Source of the DNA: Candidatus Bathyarchaeota archaeon
GTDB taxonomy: Archaea; Thermoproteota; Bathyarchaeia; TCS64
DNA: 5,999 nucleotides
Direction of reading: 5' to 3'
NCBI GenBank assembly: GCA_030669135.1
Contig: DAOVEE010000114.1
Coordinates: 1 to 5,999, forward strand
Part shown: one piece after another, positions 1-4,528 of the stretch
Layout: each line of letters begins with the position of its first letter
Numbering within the stretch: the first letter of the stretch is position 1
The notes under the pieces: model-generated
What the model was told of the DNA's origin: nothing
Databases searched by the model: none
Seen by the model: the letters and a program-made list of their open reading frames with translations, nothing else
Position numbers and translations under genes: made by a program

Positions 1-127
1 TCGACCCCTCGACGAGGTCGCTGAGTACCCCCGCAACCTCCTCTCCGCTACCTGCCTCGAAGCCAACCGCTCCTGCAAGTTCAAAGCATGATACAAATGA
101 GGAGGAGCCAACGACAGCCACGCTCAT
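1..127 (-). CDS. atpF: A-type ATP synthase subunit F, N-terminal part, cut by window edge
   Basis: Reading the minus strand from the ATG at 127 gives 42 residues beginning MSVAVVGSSSFVSCFELAG, followed by an acidic stretch (GSGEEVAGVLSDLVEG), still open at base 1. This matches the start of archaeal A/V-ATPase subunit F: a hydrophobic first strand (VAVVG), the Gly-Phe-x-Leu-Ala-Gly-like segment (here SCFELAGAVGF), then a helix that begins with acidic residues. Subunit F is about 100 aa, has a Rossmann-like fold and sits in the central stalk. The ATG is the first start after an in-frame TGA at 131-133, and a TATA-like TTATTAATT (151-159) lies about 28 nt upstream, which suits a leaderless transcript. 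In many archaea the order is C-F-A-B on one strand. Here F is divergent from the subunit C remnant at 486-986, so the locus is rearranged. The family call is good, but most of the gene is outside the window. Confidence 0.72.
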   Translation of the reverse strand, partial: MSVAVVGSSSFVSCFELAGAVGFEAGSGEEVAGVLSDLVEGS

Positions 128-485
128 TTCTCATGGGATGAGATCATCAGAATTAATAAGAGTTTTGCTGTGAAGTAAATCACTTATTTTGAATGCAGAT
201 GAGCCTGCGCGCGAAATATATGTAATCATACCTAGATACTGAATCAACACTAGGCTCACTACTAAAAAGATGAACTCAGCTTTGGATGCTCTAAGAAGCT
301 TATCAAAACAAACACAAGAATTATCGCTAAAACTAGTATCAATAGCACTGCCAAATGTGTGCGAGAACCTTCAGGATTTTAGAAGTATCACGTCAAGTAA
401 TGTCAGGTTCCCCTTCTCAACTTGGTCCAAGGCCCTAAGTAGAGCAGGTCTAACCTCCGATGGATCTTAAACCGTCTCGGCGTAA
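128..485. other. AT-rich divergent spacer between atpF and the subunit C remnant
   Basis: About 360 bases with clearly lower GC than the flanking genes. A plus-strand frame of 66 codons (270-470) is Ser/Leu-rich and matches no family I know. A minus-strand frame runs 31 codons (374-466), meets one TGA (371-373), then continues 79 codons to a TGA at 131-133, only 3 nt before the atpF start. The second part contains a hydrophobic stretch (IFLVVSLVLIQYLGMITYI). Neither is convincing as a gene. The missing N-terminal half of subunit C cannot be found here in any plus frame. An AAATATAT stretch (214-221) could be a TATA element on either strand. Confidence 0.5.
151..159 (-). promoter_or_regulatory. 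Putative TATA box of atpF
   Basis: The minus strand reads TTATTAATT, centred about 28 nt upstream of the ATG at 127. That is the spacing expected for an archaeal leaderless transcript. The surroundings are AT-rich, so chance matches are likely. Confidence 0.35.
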
Positions 486-986
486 CCACCAAACGCCTCA
501 GCCATACTTGAGGCAGTGAAGAAACTACCCACTAGGGACCGCCGCATAGTCCGCAAGCTCGTTGAACTTGAGACCGACATCGAGAACGTCCTCATCGCCA
601 TAAAGCAGAGAGGAAACAAAGGAAAGACGCTGAACGTTGAAGAACTATTCCCAGCCACCTACGGCATCAGCGTCCCCCATCTCAACGACATCATAGAAGC
701 CGAGAACATAAGACCGGTGATCCAAGGTCTTGGAACCCCATACGCTGAGATACTGGGCCCCATCTACGAGGGAGACGTAGCCCTCATCAGGACATACCTG
801 AGGCTCGCAAAATATGATCACGCTACTGCCTCGAGGTCGGCAGACGAATACGGGTTCAACGTCATCATGGCCTATCTCGTATACAGTGAGATAGAGAAGG
901 ATAATCTGGTGGGTCTGGCTTGGGGGAGGGCTCAAGGGCTATTACCAAGAGAGCTTCTGAAATACGTCGTCATCCCTCGAGGCTAA
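486..986 (+). CDS. atpC: A-type ATP synthase subunit C, C-terminal part only (5'-truncated, possible pseudogene)
   Basis: The product resembles the last part of the A/V-ATPase subunit C (AC39/d) family, the helical adaptor between the central stalk and the membrane ring. Diagnostic parts, counted from the GTG at 516, are the Arg/Lys-rich helix and ETDIENVLIAIKQRG (18-33), the TPYAEIL segment (74-80), and the family-typical end SEIEKDNLVGLAWGRAQGL (124-142). Full-length subunits are about 350 aa. Only about 156 aa follow the GTG, and homology-like sequence (AILEAVKKL) begins upstream of it. In-frame stops lie at 483-485 and 468-470, and no atpC-like N-terminus is visible before them. I therefore place the open segment from 486. 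If translated, GTG 516 is the likeliest start. It could be a remnant left by a rearrangement, an assembly junction, or a short paralogue. No good promoter or Shine-Dalgarno is visible ahead of 516. Confidence 0.66.
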   Translation, partial: PPNASAILEAVKKLPTRDRRIVRKLVELETDIENVLIAIKQRGNKGKTLNVEELFPATYGISVPHLNDIIEAENIRPVIQGLGTPYAEILGPIYEGDVALIRTYLRLAKYDHATASRSADEYGFNVIMAYLVYSEIEKDNLVGLAWGRAQGLLPRELLKYVVIPRG

Positions 987-990
987 CCAC

Positions 991-998
991 TTATATTA
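991..998 (+). promoter_or_regulatory. Putative TATA box of the pyruvate-kinase-domain gene
   Basis: TTATATTA, a good match to an archaeal TATA element, lies just after the subunit C stop. It predicts a transcript start near 1021 and a leader of about 18 nt before the ATG at 1039. The leader holds only a weak Shine-Dalgarno-like TTGAG. Confidence 0.5.
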
Positions 999-1038
999 AA
1001 CTCTAATACCGCTTCCGCCCTTTTATCCTTGAGATTAA

Positions 1039-1605
1039 ATGGCGTATAAGGAACTGAAGACAGTTTACTTCGAAACCCCGGGTAAAGGAAACACAGATAA
1101 GACGCTCTCTTTAGCGAAGAGACGAGCAGAGGAACTCGGGATCAAGAACATCGTCGTGGCCAGCTACACCGGGGCGCTGGCGTCCGAGGCCTTCAAAGGC
1201 TATAACCTTGTGGTCTCAGCGGGGATGATGGGCTTCAGGGAGCCCAACAAGCACAGGATGATTGAAGAGAACCGCGACAAGATAGAGGCCAACGGAGGCA
1301 AGGTCTTCTACCACCTCCACGCCTTCGGCGGCCTCGGCAGGGCGGTGAAGCAGAAGTTCGGGGCCATACAGGTGGACGAGATCATCGCCCACACGCTCCG
1401 GCTGTTCAGCCGAGGCGTCAAGGTCGCCCTGGAGATCTCATGCATGGCCTGCGACGCGGGCCTAATAGAGTCAGGCGAAGAGTGTATAGCGATAGGAGGC
1501 TCGGGCAGCGGCGCCGACACGGCCGTGGTTCTGATACCAAGCAACACCCACAGGTTCTTCGACACGAAGATCCTTGAGTTAATCTGCAAACCGAGGGTGG
1601 GGTAG
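1039..1605 (+). CDS. Pyruvate kinase C-terminal (alpha/beta) domain-like protein
   Basis: This 188-aa protein is a stand-alone version of the pyruvate kinase C-terminal domain (PK_C-like), a family common in archaea and anaerobes with no established enzymatic role that I know of. It lacks the catalytic barrel. Visible hallmarks are the N-terminal strand and FETPGKGNTDKTLSLAKRRA (11-30), the strand-plus-loop NIVVASYTG (37-45), the second nucleotide-binding-like segment NLVVSAGMMGFREP (56-69), DEIIAHTLRLFSRGVKVALE (113-132), and the Gly-rich IAIGGSGSGADTAVV (150-164). The last ends in a strand, followed by FFDTKILELICKPR. The length is usual for the family. In pyruvate kinase the equivalent domain binds allosteric effectors, so a small-molecule-sensing or binding role is a plausible inference. 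It probably has its own promoter (991-998), and a GC-rich hairpin covers the stop codon. The family call is confident; the function is unknown. Confidence 0.85.
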   Translation: MAYKELKTVYFETPGKGNTDKTLSLAKRRAEELGIKNIVVASYTGALASEAFKGYNLVVSAGMMGFREPNKHRMIEENRDKIEANGGKVFYHLHAFGGLGRAVKQKFGAIQVDEIIAHTLRLFSRGVKVALEISCMACDAGLIESGEECIAIGGSGSGADTAVVLIPSNTHRFFDTKILELICKPRVG

Positions 1606-1615
1606 AACCCCACCC
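1595..1615 (+). terminator. GC-rich hairpin across the stop codon (possible terminator)
   Basis: GGGTGGGG (1595-1602) and CCCCACCC (1608-1615) form a perfect 8-bp stem with a TAGAA loop. The loop contains the TAG stop of the upstream gene. No U-rich run follows on the plus strand, so it may act as a 3'-end stabiliser rather than an intrinsic terminator. It also separates this gene from the convergent gene pair ending at 1640. Confidence 0.45.
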
Positions 1616-1639
1616 CCGGAAGGCGAAAAAGGTATCATG

Positions 1640-1753
1640 CTATCTGTTTGCGAGGACTGTCCTGGCCCACCACTTCAGCACCGGCCCCATCATCATGAGC
1701 CACGTCAGCAGCGCGTTCAGGGTCTTCACGAGTTCCACGTTCAAGCCGCTCAC
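1640..1753 (-). CDS. 37-aa membrane miniprotein overlapping the upstream stop codon
   Basis: A GTG (1753-1751) overlaps the TGA (1752-1750) of the 80-aa gene as GTGA, the usual arrangement for translational coupling. The frame then runs 37 codons to a TAG at 1642-1640. The product starts MSGLNVELVKTLNALLTWLM and ends in a Trp-Trp, Arg and Lys-rich tail (LKWWARTVLANR). Residues about 8-28 are almost entirely hydrophobic (LLTWLMMMGPVL at 16-27), with one acidic residue before and basic residues after, so it looks like a single-pass membrane peptide. I recognise no family. Support comes from the overlap geometry, the unbroken hydrophobic helix, the interfacial Trp and Arg pattern, and an otherwise empty stretch. 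Alternatives are a C-terminal extension reached by -1 frameshifting in the 80-aa gene, or a chance frame. Confidence 0.5.
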   Translation of the reverse strand: MSGLNVELVKTLNALLTWLMMMGPVLKWWARTVLANR

Positions 1754-1992
1754 CTGCCCCCCTTCGGCCCACGGTCTCTGTTCAGCGCCACGGACACGAG
1801 CACCTTCCTCCAGTCGTGGTCTGAGGGCATCTCCGCCGTAGCTGACCTTTCCTCCATGATGGATCGGGAGATGGTTCTCAGCCGCGCCCTACGCTGGGTC
1901 ATGGCCTCGGCAAGGTGGAGCCTGTCCATCTCCAGCTCCAGGGCGTTGCTGAGATGCCTCAGAGACTCTTCCTTGGTGATTGGGCTGAACAT
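1750..1992 (-). CDS. Small helical protein of unknown function (80 aa)
   Basis: I do not recognise a family. The protein is highly charged and predicted to be mostly helical. Residues about 7-50 form a long amphipathic stretch (ITKEESLRHLSNALELEMDRLHLAEAM, then an Arg-rich helix RRARLRTISRSIMEER), suggesting a helical hairpin or coiled-coil dimer. The tail (DRGPKGGR) is basic and Gly-rich. No signal peptide or zinc-binding Cys is present. The plus-strand frame covering the same bases (1637-2095) has a poor, disordered-looking composition and runs into the AT-rich spacer, so the minus strand is preferred. The ATG at 1992 has no Shine-Dalgarno, but a TATA-like element sits about 26 nt upstream (2013-2023). 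The gene overlaps the 37-aa membrane frame downstream, so the two probably form one unit: a cytoplasmic partner and a membrane peptide. It diverges from the 92-aa gene across a repeat-bearing spacer. Confidence 0.6.
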   Translation of the reverse strand: MFSPITKEESLRHLSNALELEMDRLHLAEAMTQRRARLRTISRSIMEERSATAEMPSDHDWRKVLVSVALNRDRGPKGGR

Positions 1993-2012
1993 CCGTTGTT
2001 CACTAGGAGTGT

Positions 2013-2023
2013 TATGTATTATT
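2013..2023 (-). promoter_or_regulatory. Putative TATA region of the 80-aa gene
   Basis: The minus strand reads AATAATACATA, centred about 26 nt upstream of the ATG at 1992. This fits a leaderless start, but the AT-rich context lowers specificity. Confidence 0.3.
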
Positions 2024-2073
2024 GATCTATATTACTATACCCCGAATACTGGTTGTTACAACATGTATAACAG

Positions 2074-2083
2074 ATGTATACAT
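2074..2083. promoter_or_regulatory. Palindrome ATGTATACAT, possible operator
   Basis: A perfect 10-bp palindrome inside a nearly symmetric 16-bp element (CAGATGTATACATTTG, 2071-2086). A half-site copy ATGTATA lies 11 bp upstream (2063-2069), and another GTATAC occurs at 2098-2103. The site sits in the divergent spacer, where a dimeric regulator could act on either gene. AT-rich DNA makes short palindromes common. Confidence 0.35.
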
Positions 2084-2158
2084 TTGTTTAACTGAAGTAT
2101 ACCTGGGAAAAAAGGACAATGAAAAGATAAAAAATTAAGTATTTTTAACAACGTGGTT

Positions 2159-2275
2159 AACAAAAAAGTATCAATTGGTGCGTGTCAATAAATGATAAAC
2201 AAAAAAGTATTAATTGATTGGAATCAATAAAAAATTAACAAAAAAGTATCAATTGATGAACGTGAATAAGTAAGT
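2159..2275. repeat. Three tandem copies of a 39-bp AT-rich repeat
   Basis: Units start at 2159, 2198 and 2237, exactly 39 bp apart. The first 13 bases (AACAAAAAAGTAT) are identical in all three. The next 9 differ at one or two positions, and an (A/T)-rich TCAATAA-like block recurs at the same offset (2185, 2224; TGAATAA at 2263). The remaining bases of each unit vary. Unit 3 holds the perfect palindrome ATCAATTGAT (2248-2257), and units 1 and 2 have near copies. Unit 2 also contains ATTGATT-GG-AATCAAT (2213-2228), a 7-bp inverted repeat. The array ends 8 bp before the ATG at 2284, suggesting a regulator-binding array. The units are too short and lack unique spacers, so it is not CRISPR. Confidence 0.75.
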
Positions 2276-2283
2276 GAAAAAGA

Positions 2284-2562
2284 ATGGAAATAGATAAAAA
2301 CCACCGCGGACGCCGCATATTGATCGAATTGCAGGGTCACGAACAGATATCAACAATACTCGAAAACGAGCTGAGAGCAATCCACGGAGATCGTTTCAAG
2401 AGTCTTGAGGTGCAGAGCGTCATGCAGTACCCGATGAAGGAGAACAAGTACGTGGTCATCTACAACCTGGACGTAGAGGGGCTGATCCCCATCGTCAGGG
2501 CCAAGATAGTCGTGGACGTCTCCAAGGGCACCCTGGAACGGTTCGAGCCGGATATGCTATAG
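2284..2562 (+). CDS. Hypothetical protein (92 aa) behind a repeat array
   Basis: I recognise no family. The protein starts with a charged segment (MEIDKNHRGRR), then a strand (ILIELQG) and a helix (ISTILENELRAIHGDRF, about 22-38). Two strand-rich parts follow: LEVQSVMQYPMKENKYVVIYNLDVEGLI is best described as strand-turn-strand (41-68), and AKIVVDVSKGTLERF (73-87) as strand-turn-strand. This alternation suggests a compact alpha/beta domain, loosely like PepSY-type small domains, but that is only a fold impression. No Cys, signal peptide or membrane segment is present. The ATG is the first start after the repeats, with a poor Shine-Dalgarno. An ATAAAAAATTAA stretch (2227-2238) could be its TATA box, giving a start near 2259 and placing repeat unit 3 over the transcription start, a geometry suited to repression. 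Its last 6 bases overlap the convergent HAD gene. Confidence 0.65.
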   Translation: MEIDKNHRGRRILIELQGHEQISTILENELRAIHGDRFKSLEVQSVMQYPMKENKYVVIYNLDVEGLIPIVRAKIVVDVSKGTLERFEPDML

Positions 2563-3252
2563 CAGCTTCCTGATTATCTCCATCGCCTTCTTGAGGTCCC
2601 TGGTCTCGTAGTCCGCGATCTGGTCTTCATCCAGAGGCCTGGGCTCCTGGTTCCTGTTGACCCAGATCGTCTTGATCCCCACCAGCTTGGCGGGCCTTAT
2701 GTCGCTCAGCGGGGTGTCGCCGACGCTCACGGTCTCCACGGGCTTGGCCTTGGCCAGCCTCAGCGCCTTCATGTAGTACTCCGGCTCGGTCTTCAGCACC
2801 CCGAGCGCCGGCTCACTGAAGATGTGCTTGAACAACTTCTTACCCGTCCTGCACTCCAGCGTCTTGGCTTTCTGCCCTGCCCCGTATCCCGTGCTGAGGC
2901 AGAGAGTGAGCCCCATGTCCTTGAGGGCTTCGAGGGCGGGGACGGCGTCGGGGTAGTAGATGGGGTCCTTCTTCGCCGTTTCTTGGGCTTCCTCGAACTT
3001 GGCGCAGATTAGGTCAGCCGCCTCCTTGTCGAAGGGTAGCTCCAGGTGGTCGAAGAGGAGGGTACAGTGAAACATCATGTCGTCGTGGCGGTCCAAGTAC
3101 CTCCGATGGATGAGGGCCCGGTGGATCTCGAAGACCCACATATGGTAGAGCTCCTCCCCTGAGTATCCCAGGACGCCGTCGAGGCTACGCTCCATGACGC
3201 CGTCCATGTCGTGGAGGGTGCTGTCGTAGTCCATGAGGACGGTGGTGATCAT
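2557..3252 (-). CDS. HAD-superfamily hydrolase (helical-cap, phosphatase-like)
   Basis: All four HAD motifs are visible. Numbered from the ATG at 3252 they are: motif I DYDSTL with nucleophile Asp8 and Asp10; motif II Ser120-Thr121 in CLSTG; motif III Lys154 in LKTEPEYY; motif IV GDTPLSD with Asp179 and Asp184. The region between motif I and about residue 97 is helical, as in a C1-type cap, so this is likely a subfamily I phosphatase of the phosphoglycolate-phosphatase type. The substrate is unknown. Motif I has Ser where most members have Gly (DxDGT), a mild variation. The longer frame starts at ATG 3261 (adding MRL), but I prefer 3252: the product then begins MITTVLMDYD, as usual for the family, and the TATA-like element at 3276-3284 lies 28 nt upstream. 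Its TAG and that of the convergent 92-aa gene share the palindrome CTATAG (2557-2562). Confidence 0.88.
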   Translation of the reverse strand: MITTVLMDYDSTLHDMDGVMERSLDGVLGYSGEELYHMWVFEIHRALIHRRYLDRHDDMMFHCTLLFDHLELPFDKEAADLICAKFEEAQETAKKDPIYYPDAVPALEALKDMGLTLCLSTGYGAGQKAKTLECRTGKKLFKHIFSEPALGVLKTEPEYYMKALRLAKAKPVETVSVGDTPLSDIRPAKLVGIKTIWVNRNQEPRPLDEDQIADYETRDLKKAMEIIRKLL

Positions 3253-3275
3253 CAGACGCATGTTATAGCCACGGC

Positions 3276-3284
3276 TTTATTTAA
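3276..3284. promoter_or_regulatory. Shared, bidirectional TATA-like element
   Basis: TTTATTTAA (plus) / TTAAATAAA (minus) is the only AT-rich element between the divergent HAD and JAMM genes. Its centre (3280) is 28 nt from the minus ATG at 3252 and 25 nt from the plus ATG at 3305. Both distances fit leaderless archaeal promoters, so one element may serve both directions. Confidence 0.5.
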
Positions 3285-3304
3285 CCGCCGCATATGTGTG
3301 GTGT

Positions 3305-3682
3305 ATGCGGCTTGTAGTGCCGGAGGGGCTCCTGAGGGACATGATGGATATGGCCCGTGACGTCCACCCGAGGGAGACGATCCTCCTGCTCCGAGGATCT
3401 AGGGACAGCGGCGAGATCAGGGTCACTGAGTACCTGTTCCCCCCCTTCGGCGCAGGCGGCAGGGGCTTCGCCACCTTCCCCGTCCATATGCTGCCCATAG
3501 ACTTCTCTATAGTCGGGACCGCTCACAGCCATCCCTCGGGAAACCTCACGCCTTCGGTGGGGGATCTCCATAACTTCTACGGGAGGGTGATGGTGATCCT
3601 CGGTCCTCCGTTCAACCTCGACGCGGTGCGGGCCTACGGCAAGGGCGGGGAGGAACTAGAGATATATATCGCTAGAGAGTGA
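3305..3682 (+). CDS. JAMM/MPN+ metalloprotease (putative SAMP/ubiquitin-like deconjugase)
   Basis: A 125-aa single-domain JAMM (JAB1/MPN+) protein. The zinc site is complete: His74-Ser-His76-Pro, then Ser84 and Asp87, matching H-x-H-x7-S-x2-D (HSHPSGNLTPSVGDL), plus the upstream catalytic Glu24 in HPRETILLLRG. Known archaeal members of this size (the HvJAMM1 type) cleave isopeptide or linear bonds after the C-terminal Gly-Gly of small archaeal modifiers. Other relatives act in sulfur-carrier or cysteine metabolism. No signal peptide or membrane segment is present, so it should be cytoplasmic. The frame opens with GTG at 3296, but ATG 3305 fits the shared TATA element and begins MRLVVPEGLL, typical of the family. 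A Gly-Gly-ended beta-grasp protein lies less than 1 kb away (4296-4496), a plausible substrate. A hairpin follows at the stop, and the PAP2 gene starts 24 nt later. Confidence 0.88.
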   Translation: MRLVVPEGLLRDMMDMARDVHPRETILLLRGSRDSGEIRVTEYLFPPFGAGGRGFATFPVHMLPIDFSIVGTAHSHPSGNLTPSVGDLHNFYGRVMVILGPPFNLDAVRAYGKGGEELEIYIARE

Positions 3683-3698
3683 ACATTATGTTGTTCAC
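3679..3698 (+). promoter_or_regulatory. Hairpin at the end of the JAMM gene
   Basis: GTGAACA (3679-3685) and TGTTCAC (3692-3698) form a perfect 7-bp inverted repeat with a 6-nt loop (TTATGT). It includes the JAMM stop codon and ends 8 nt before the GTG of the PAP2 gene. It may limit read-through, affect translation of the PAP2 gene, or be a palindromic regulator site. The loop region CATTATG lies about 26 nt before the ATG at 3713 and could be a weak TATA box. Confidence 0.4.
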
Positions 3699-3706
3699 CC
3701 CGCAAG

Positions 3707-4312
3707 GTGTCCATGATGGGTAAAAGGGAGTCCTTGGCGAAGGCGGTCACCCTACTGATGAACGCGCCGCTGCTCGCCGTAGCTACCTTCGTCTACATCT
3801 ACCTTACAGACGCAACCAGACCAACTCCCTCGGTTCTTCTCACGGCAATATTCTTCTCGGGTGTCCTTCCTGTGTCGATAATCTTCATACAGAGGCGAAG
3901 CGGCATAGTCACGGAGATGATGGTCAACGAAAGGGACGAGAGAACCAAGCCCTTCCTGGGGGCGATATCCAGTTATTTCCTGGGCTTGTTGGCGCTCGCC
4001 TACCTCGAGGCCCCGGTCGCCATGGTCTATCTGATGGCCTGCTACCTCGTGAACAGCCTCTTCATGATGATCATCACGCTGAGGTACAAGATCAGCATCC
4101 ACGCCTCCGGCGTCGCGGGGCCCGCCACCTTTCTCGTCCACCAGTACGGCATGAGGCTCTGGCCTTTGACTCTGGTCATGGTAGTAGTAGGCTGGGCGCG
4201 GCTCGAGCTGAGGATGCACACGGTGGGGCAGGTCGCGTGGGGGGTCCTGGTGACCGTTTTATTGACGCTGACACAGTTGGAGCTATACCCTCTGCTCATC
4301 CACCTACTATGA
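3707..4312 (+). CDS. PAP2-family integral membrane phosphatase-like protein
   Basis: A 201-aa polytopic membrane protein with about six hydrophobic segments (roughly 15-34, 43-61, 84-100, 103-125, 150-163, 174-200). Its motifs match the phosphatidic acid phosphatase type 2 superfamily in degenerate archaeal form. NERDERTKPF (74-83) stands for the first motif (K-x6-RP type). KISIHASGVAGP (128-139) stands for PSGH, with His132. GWARLELRMHTVGQVAWG (162-179) stands for SR-x5-H-x3-D, with Arg165 and His171. The catalytic His/Arg set is present, but the classical final Asp is replaced by Gln175. Family members dephosphorylate lipid phosphates such as prenyl diphosphates or phosphatidic acid at the membrane; the substrate here is unknown. 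Starts GTG 3707, ATG 3713 and ATG 3716 are all possible. It follows the JAMM gene by 24 nt on the same strand, and its 3' end overlaps the convergent ubiquitin-like gene by 17 bp. Confidence 0.75.
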   Translation: MSMMGKRESLAKAVTLLMNAPLLAVATFVYIYLTDATRPTPSVLLTAIFFSGVLPVSIIFIQRRSGIVTEMMVNERDERTKPFLGAISSYFLGLLALAYLEAPVAMVYLMACYLVNSLFMMIITLRYKISIHASGVAGPATFLVHQYGMRLWPLTLVMVVVGWARLELRMHTVGQVAWGVLVTVLLTLTQLELYPLLIHLL

Positions 4313-4496
4313 TGGGGAAGACGACGACCCTGTCCCCTGGCTTGAGCTTCGCGGAGTCCCAGAGCCTCCTGTCGTTGACGATTACTCCGACGACGCGCCT
4401 GTCGTACGCGTAGAGGGCGTCCTTCCCCAGGGTAGACATGAACTCCCTGAGGGTGGTGGGCTCCTCGACGACCTTGACGGTGAGGCTCGGGTACAT
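4296..4496 (-). CDS. Ubiquitin-like / MoaD-ThiS family small modifier or sulfur carrier ending in Gly-Gly
   Basis: A 66-aa beta-grasp protein. The order strand (SLTVKVV), helix (TTLREFMSTLG, 14-24), strand (VVGVIVNDRRL) and the final PGDRVVVFPIIVGG is that of MoaD, ThiS and archaeal SAMPs. The segment before the end (KPGD then VVVFPxxxGG) is the most diagnostic. The exposed Gly65-Gly66 end needs no processing. In this family the terminal Gly is adenylylated by an E1-like enzyme, then either thiocarboxylated as a sulfur donor (molybdopterin, tRNA thiolation) or joined to target lysines. Which applies here cannot be told, and no E1 is in the window. It is slightly shorter than usual (about 75-90 aa), mostly in loops. 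It follows the HEXXH gene by 25 nt, and a TATA-like GGTATAAG (4521-4528) about 28 nt upstream of its ATG suggests its own leaderless transcript too. Confidence 0.8.
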   Translation of the reverse strand: MYPSLTVKVVEEPTTLREFMSTLGKDALYAYDRRVVGVIVNDRRLWDSAKLKPGDRVVVFPIIVGG

Positions 4497-4520
4497 CGAG
4501 TGAACCTGCTCGCGGCGTGA

Positions 4521-4528
4521 CTTATACC
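4521..4528 (-). promoter_or_regulatory. Putative TATA box of the ubiquitin-like gene
   Basis: The minus strand reads GGTATAAG, overlapping the TAA stop (4522-4524) of the upstream metallopeptidase gene and centred about 28 nt before the ATG at 4496. The surroundings are GC-rich, which makes the match more notable. Confidence 0.42.

Noticed and set aside
270..470. 66-codon plus-strand frame in the AT-rich spacer, in frame with the subunit C remnant
   Set aside because: Ser/Leu-rich, no recognisable family, no Shine-Dalgarno, and it does not resemble the N-terminus of subunit C.
1637..2095. 152-codon plus-strand frame
   Set aside because: Antisense to the better-supported 80-aa and 37-aa minus-strand genes, with His/Pro/Ser-rich disordered composition, and it runs through the AT-rich regulatory spacer.
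2159..2275. CRISPR array or replication iterons
   Set aside because: Repeat core about 22 bp with 17-bp partly conserved intervals, three units, no cas genes and no replication initiator gene in the window.
3281..3571. Minus-strand frames opposite the JAMM gene
   Set aside because: The plus strand has the full JAMM catalytic signature; the opposite frames lack any motif.
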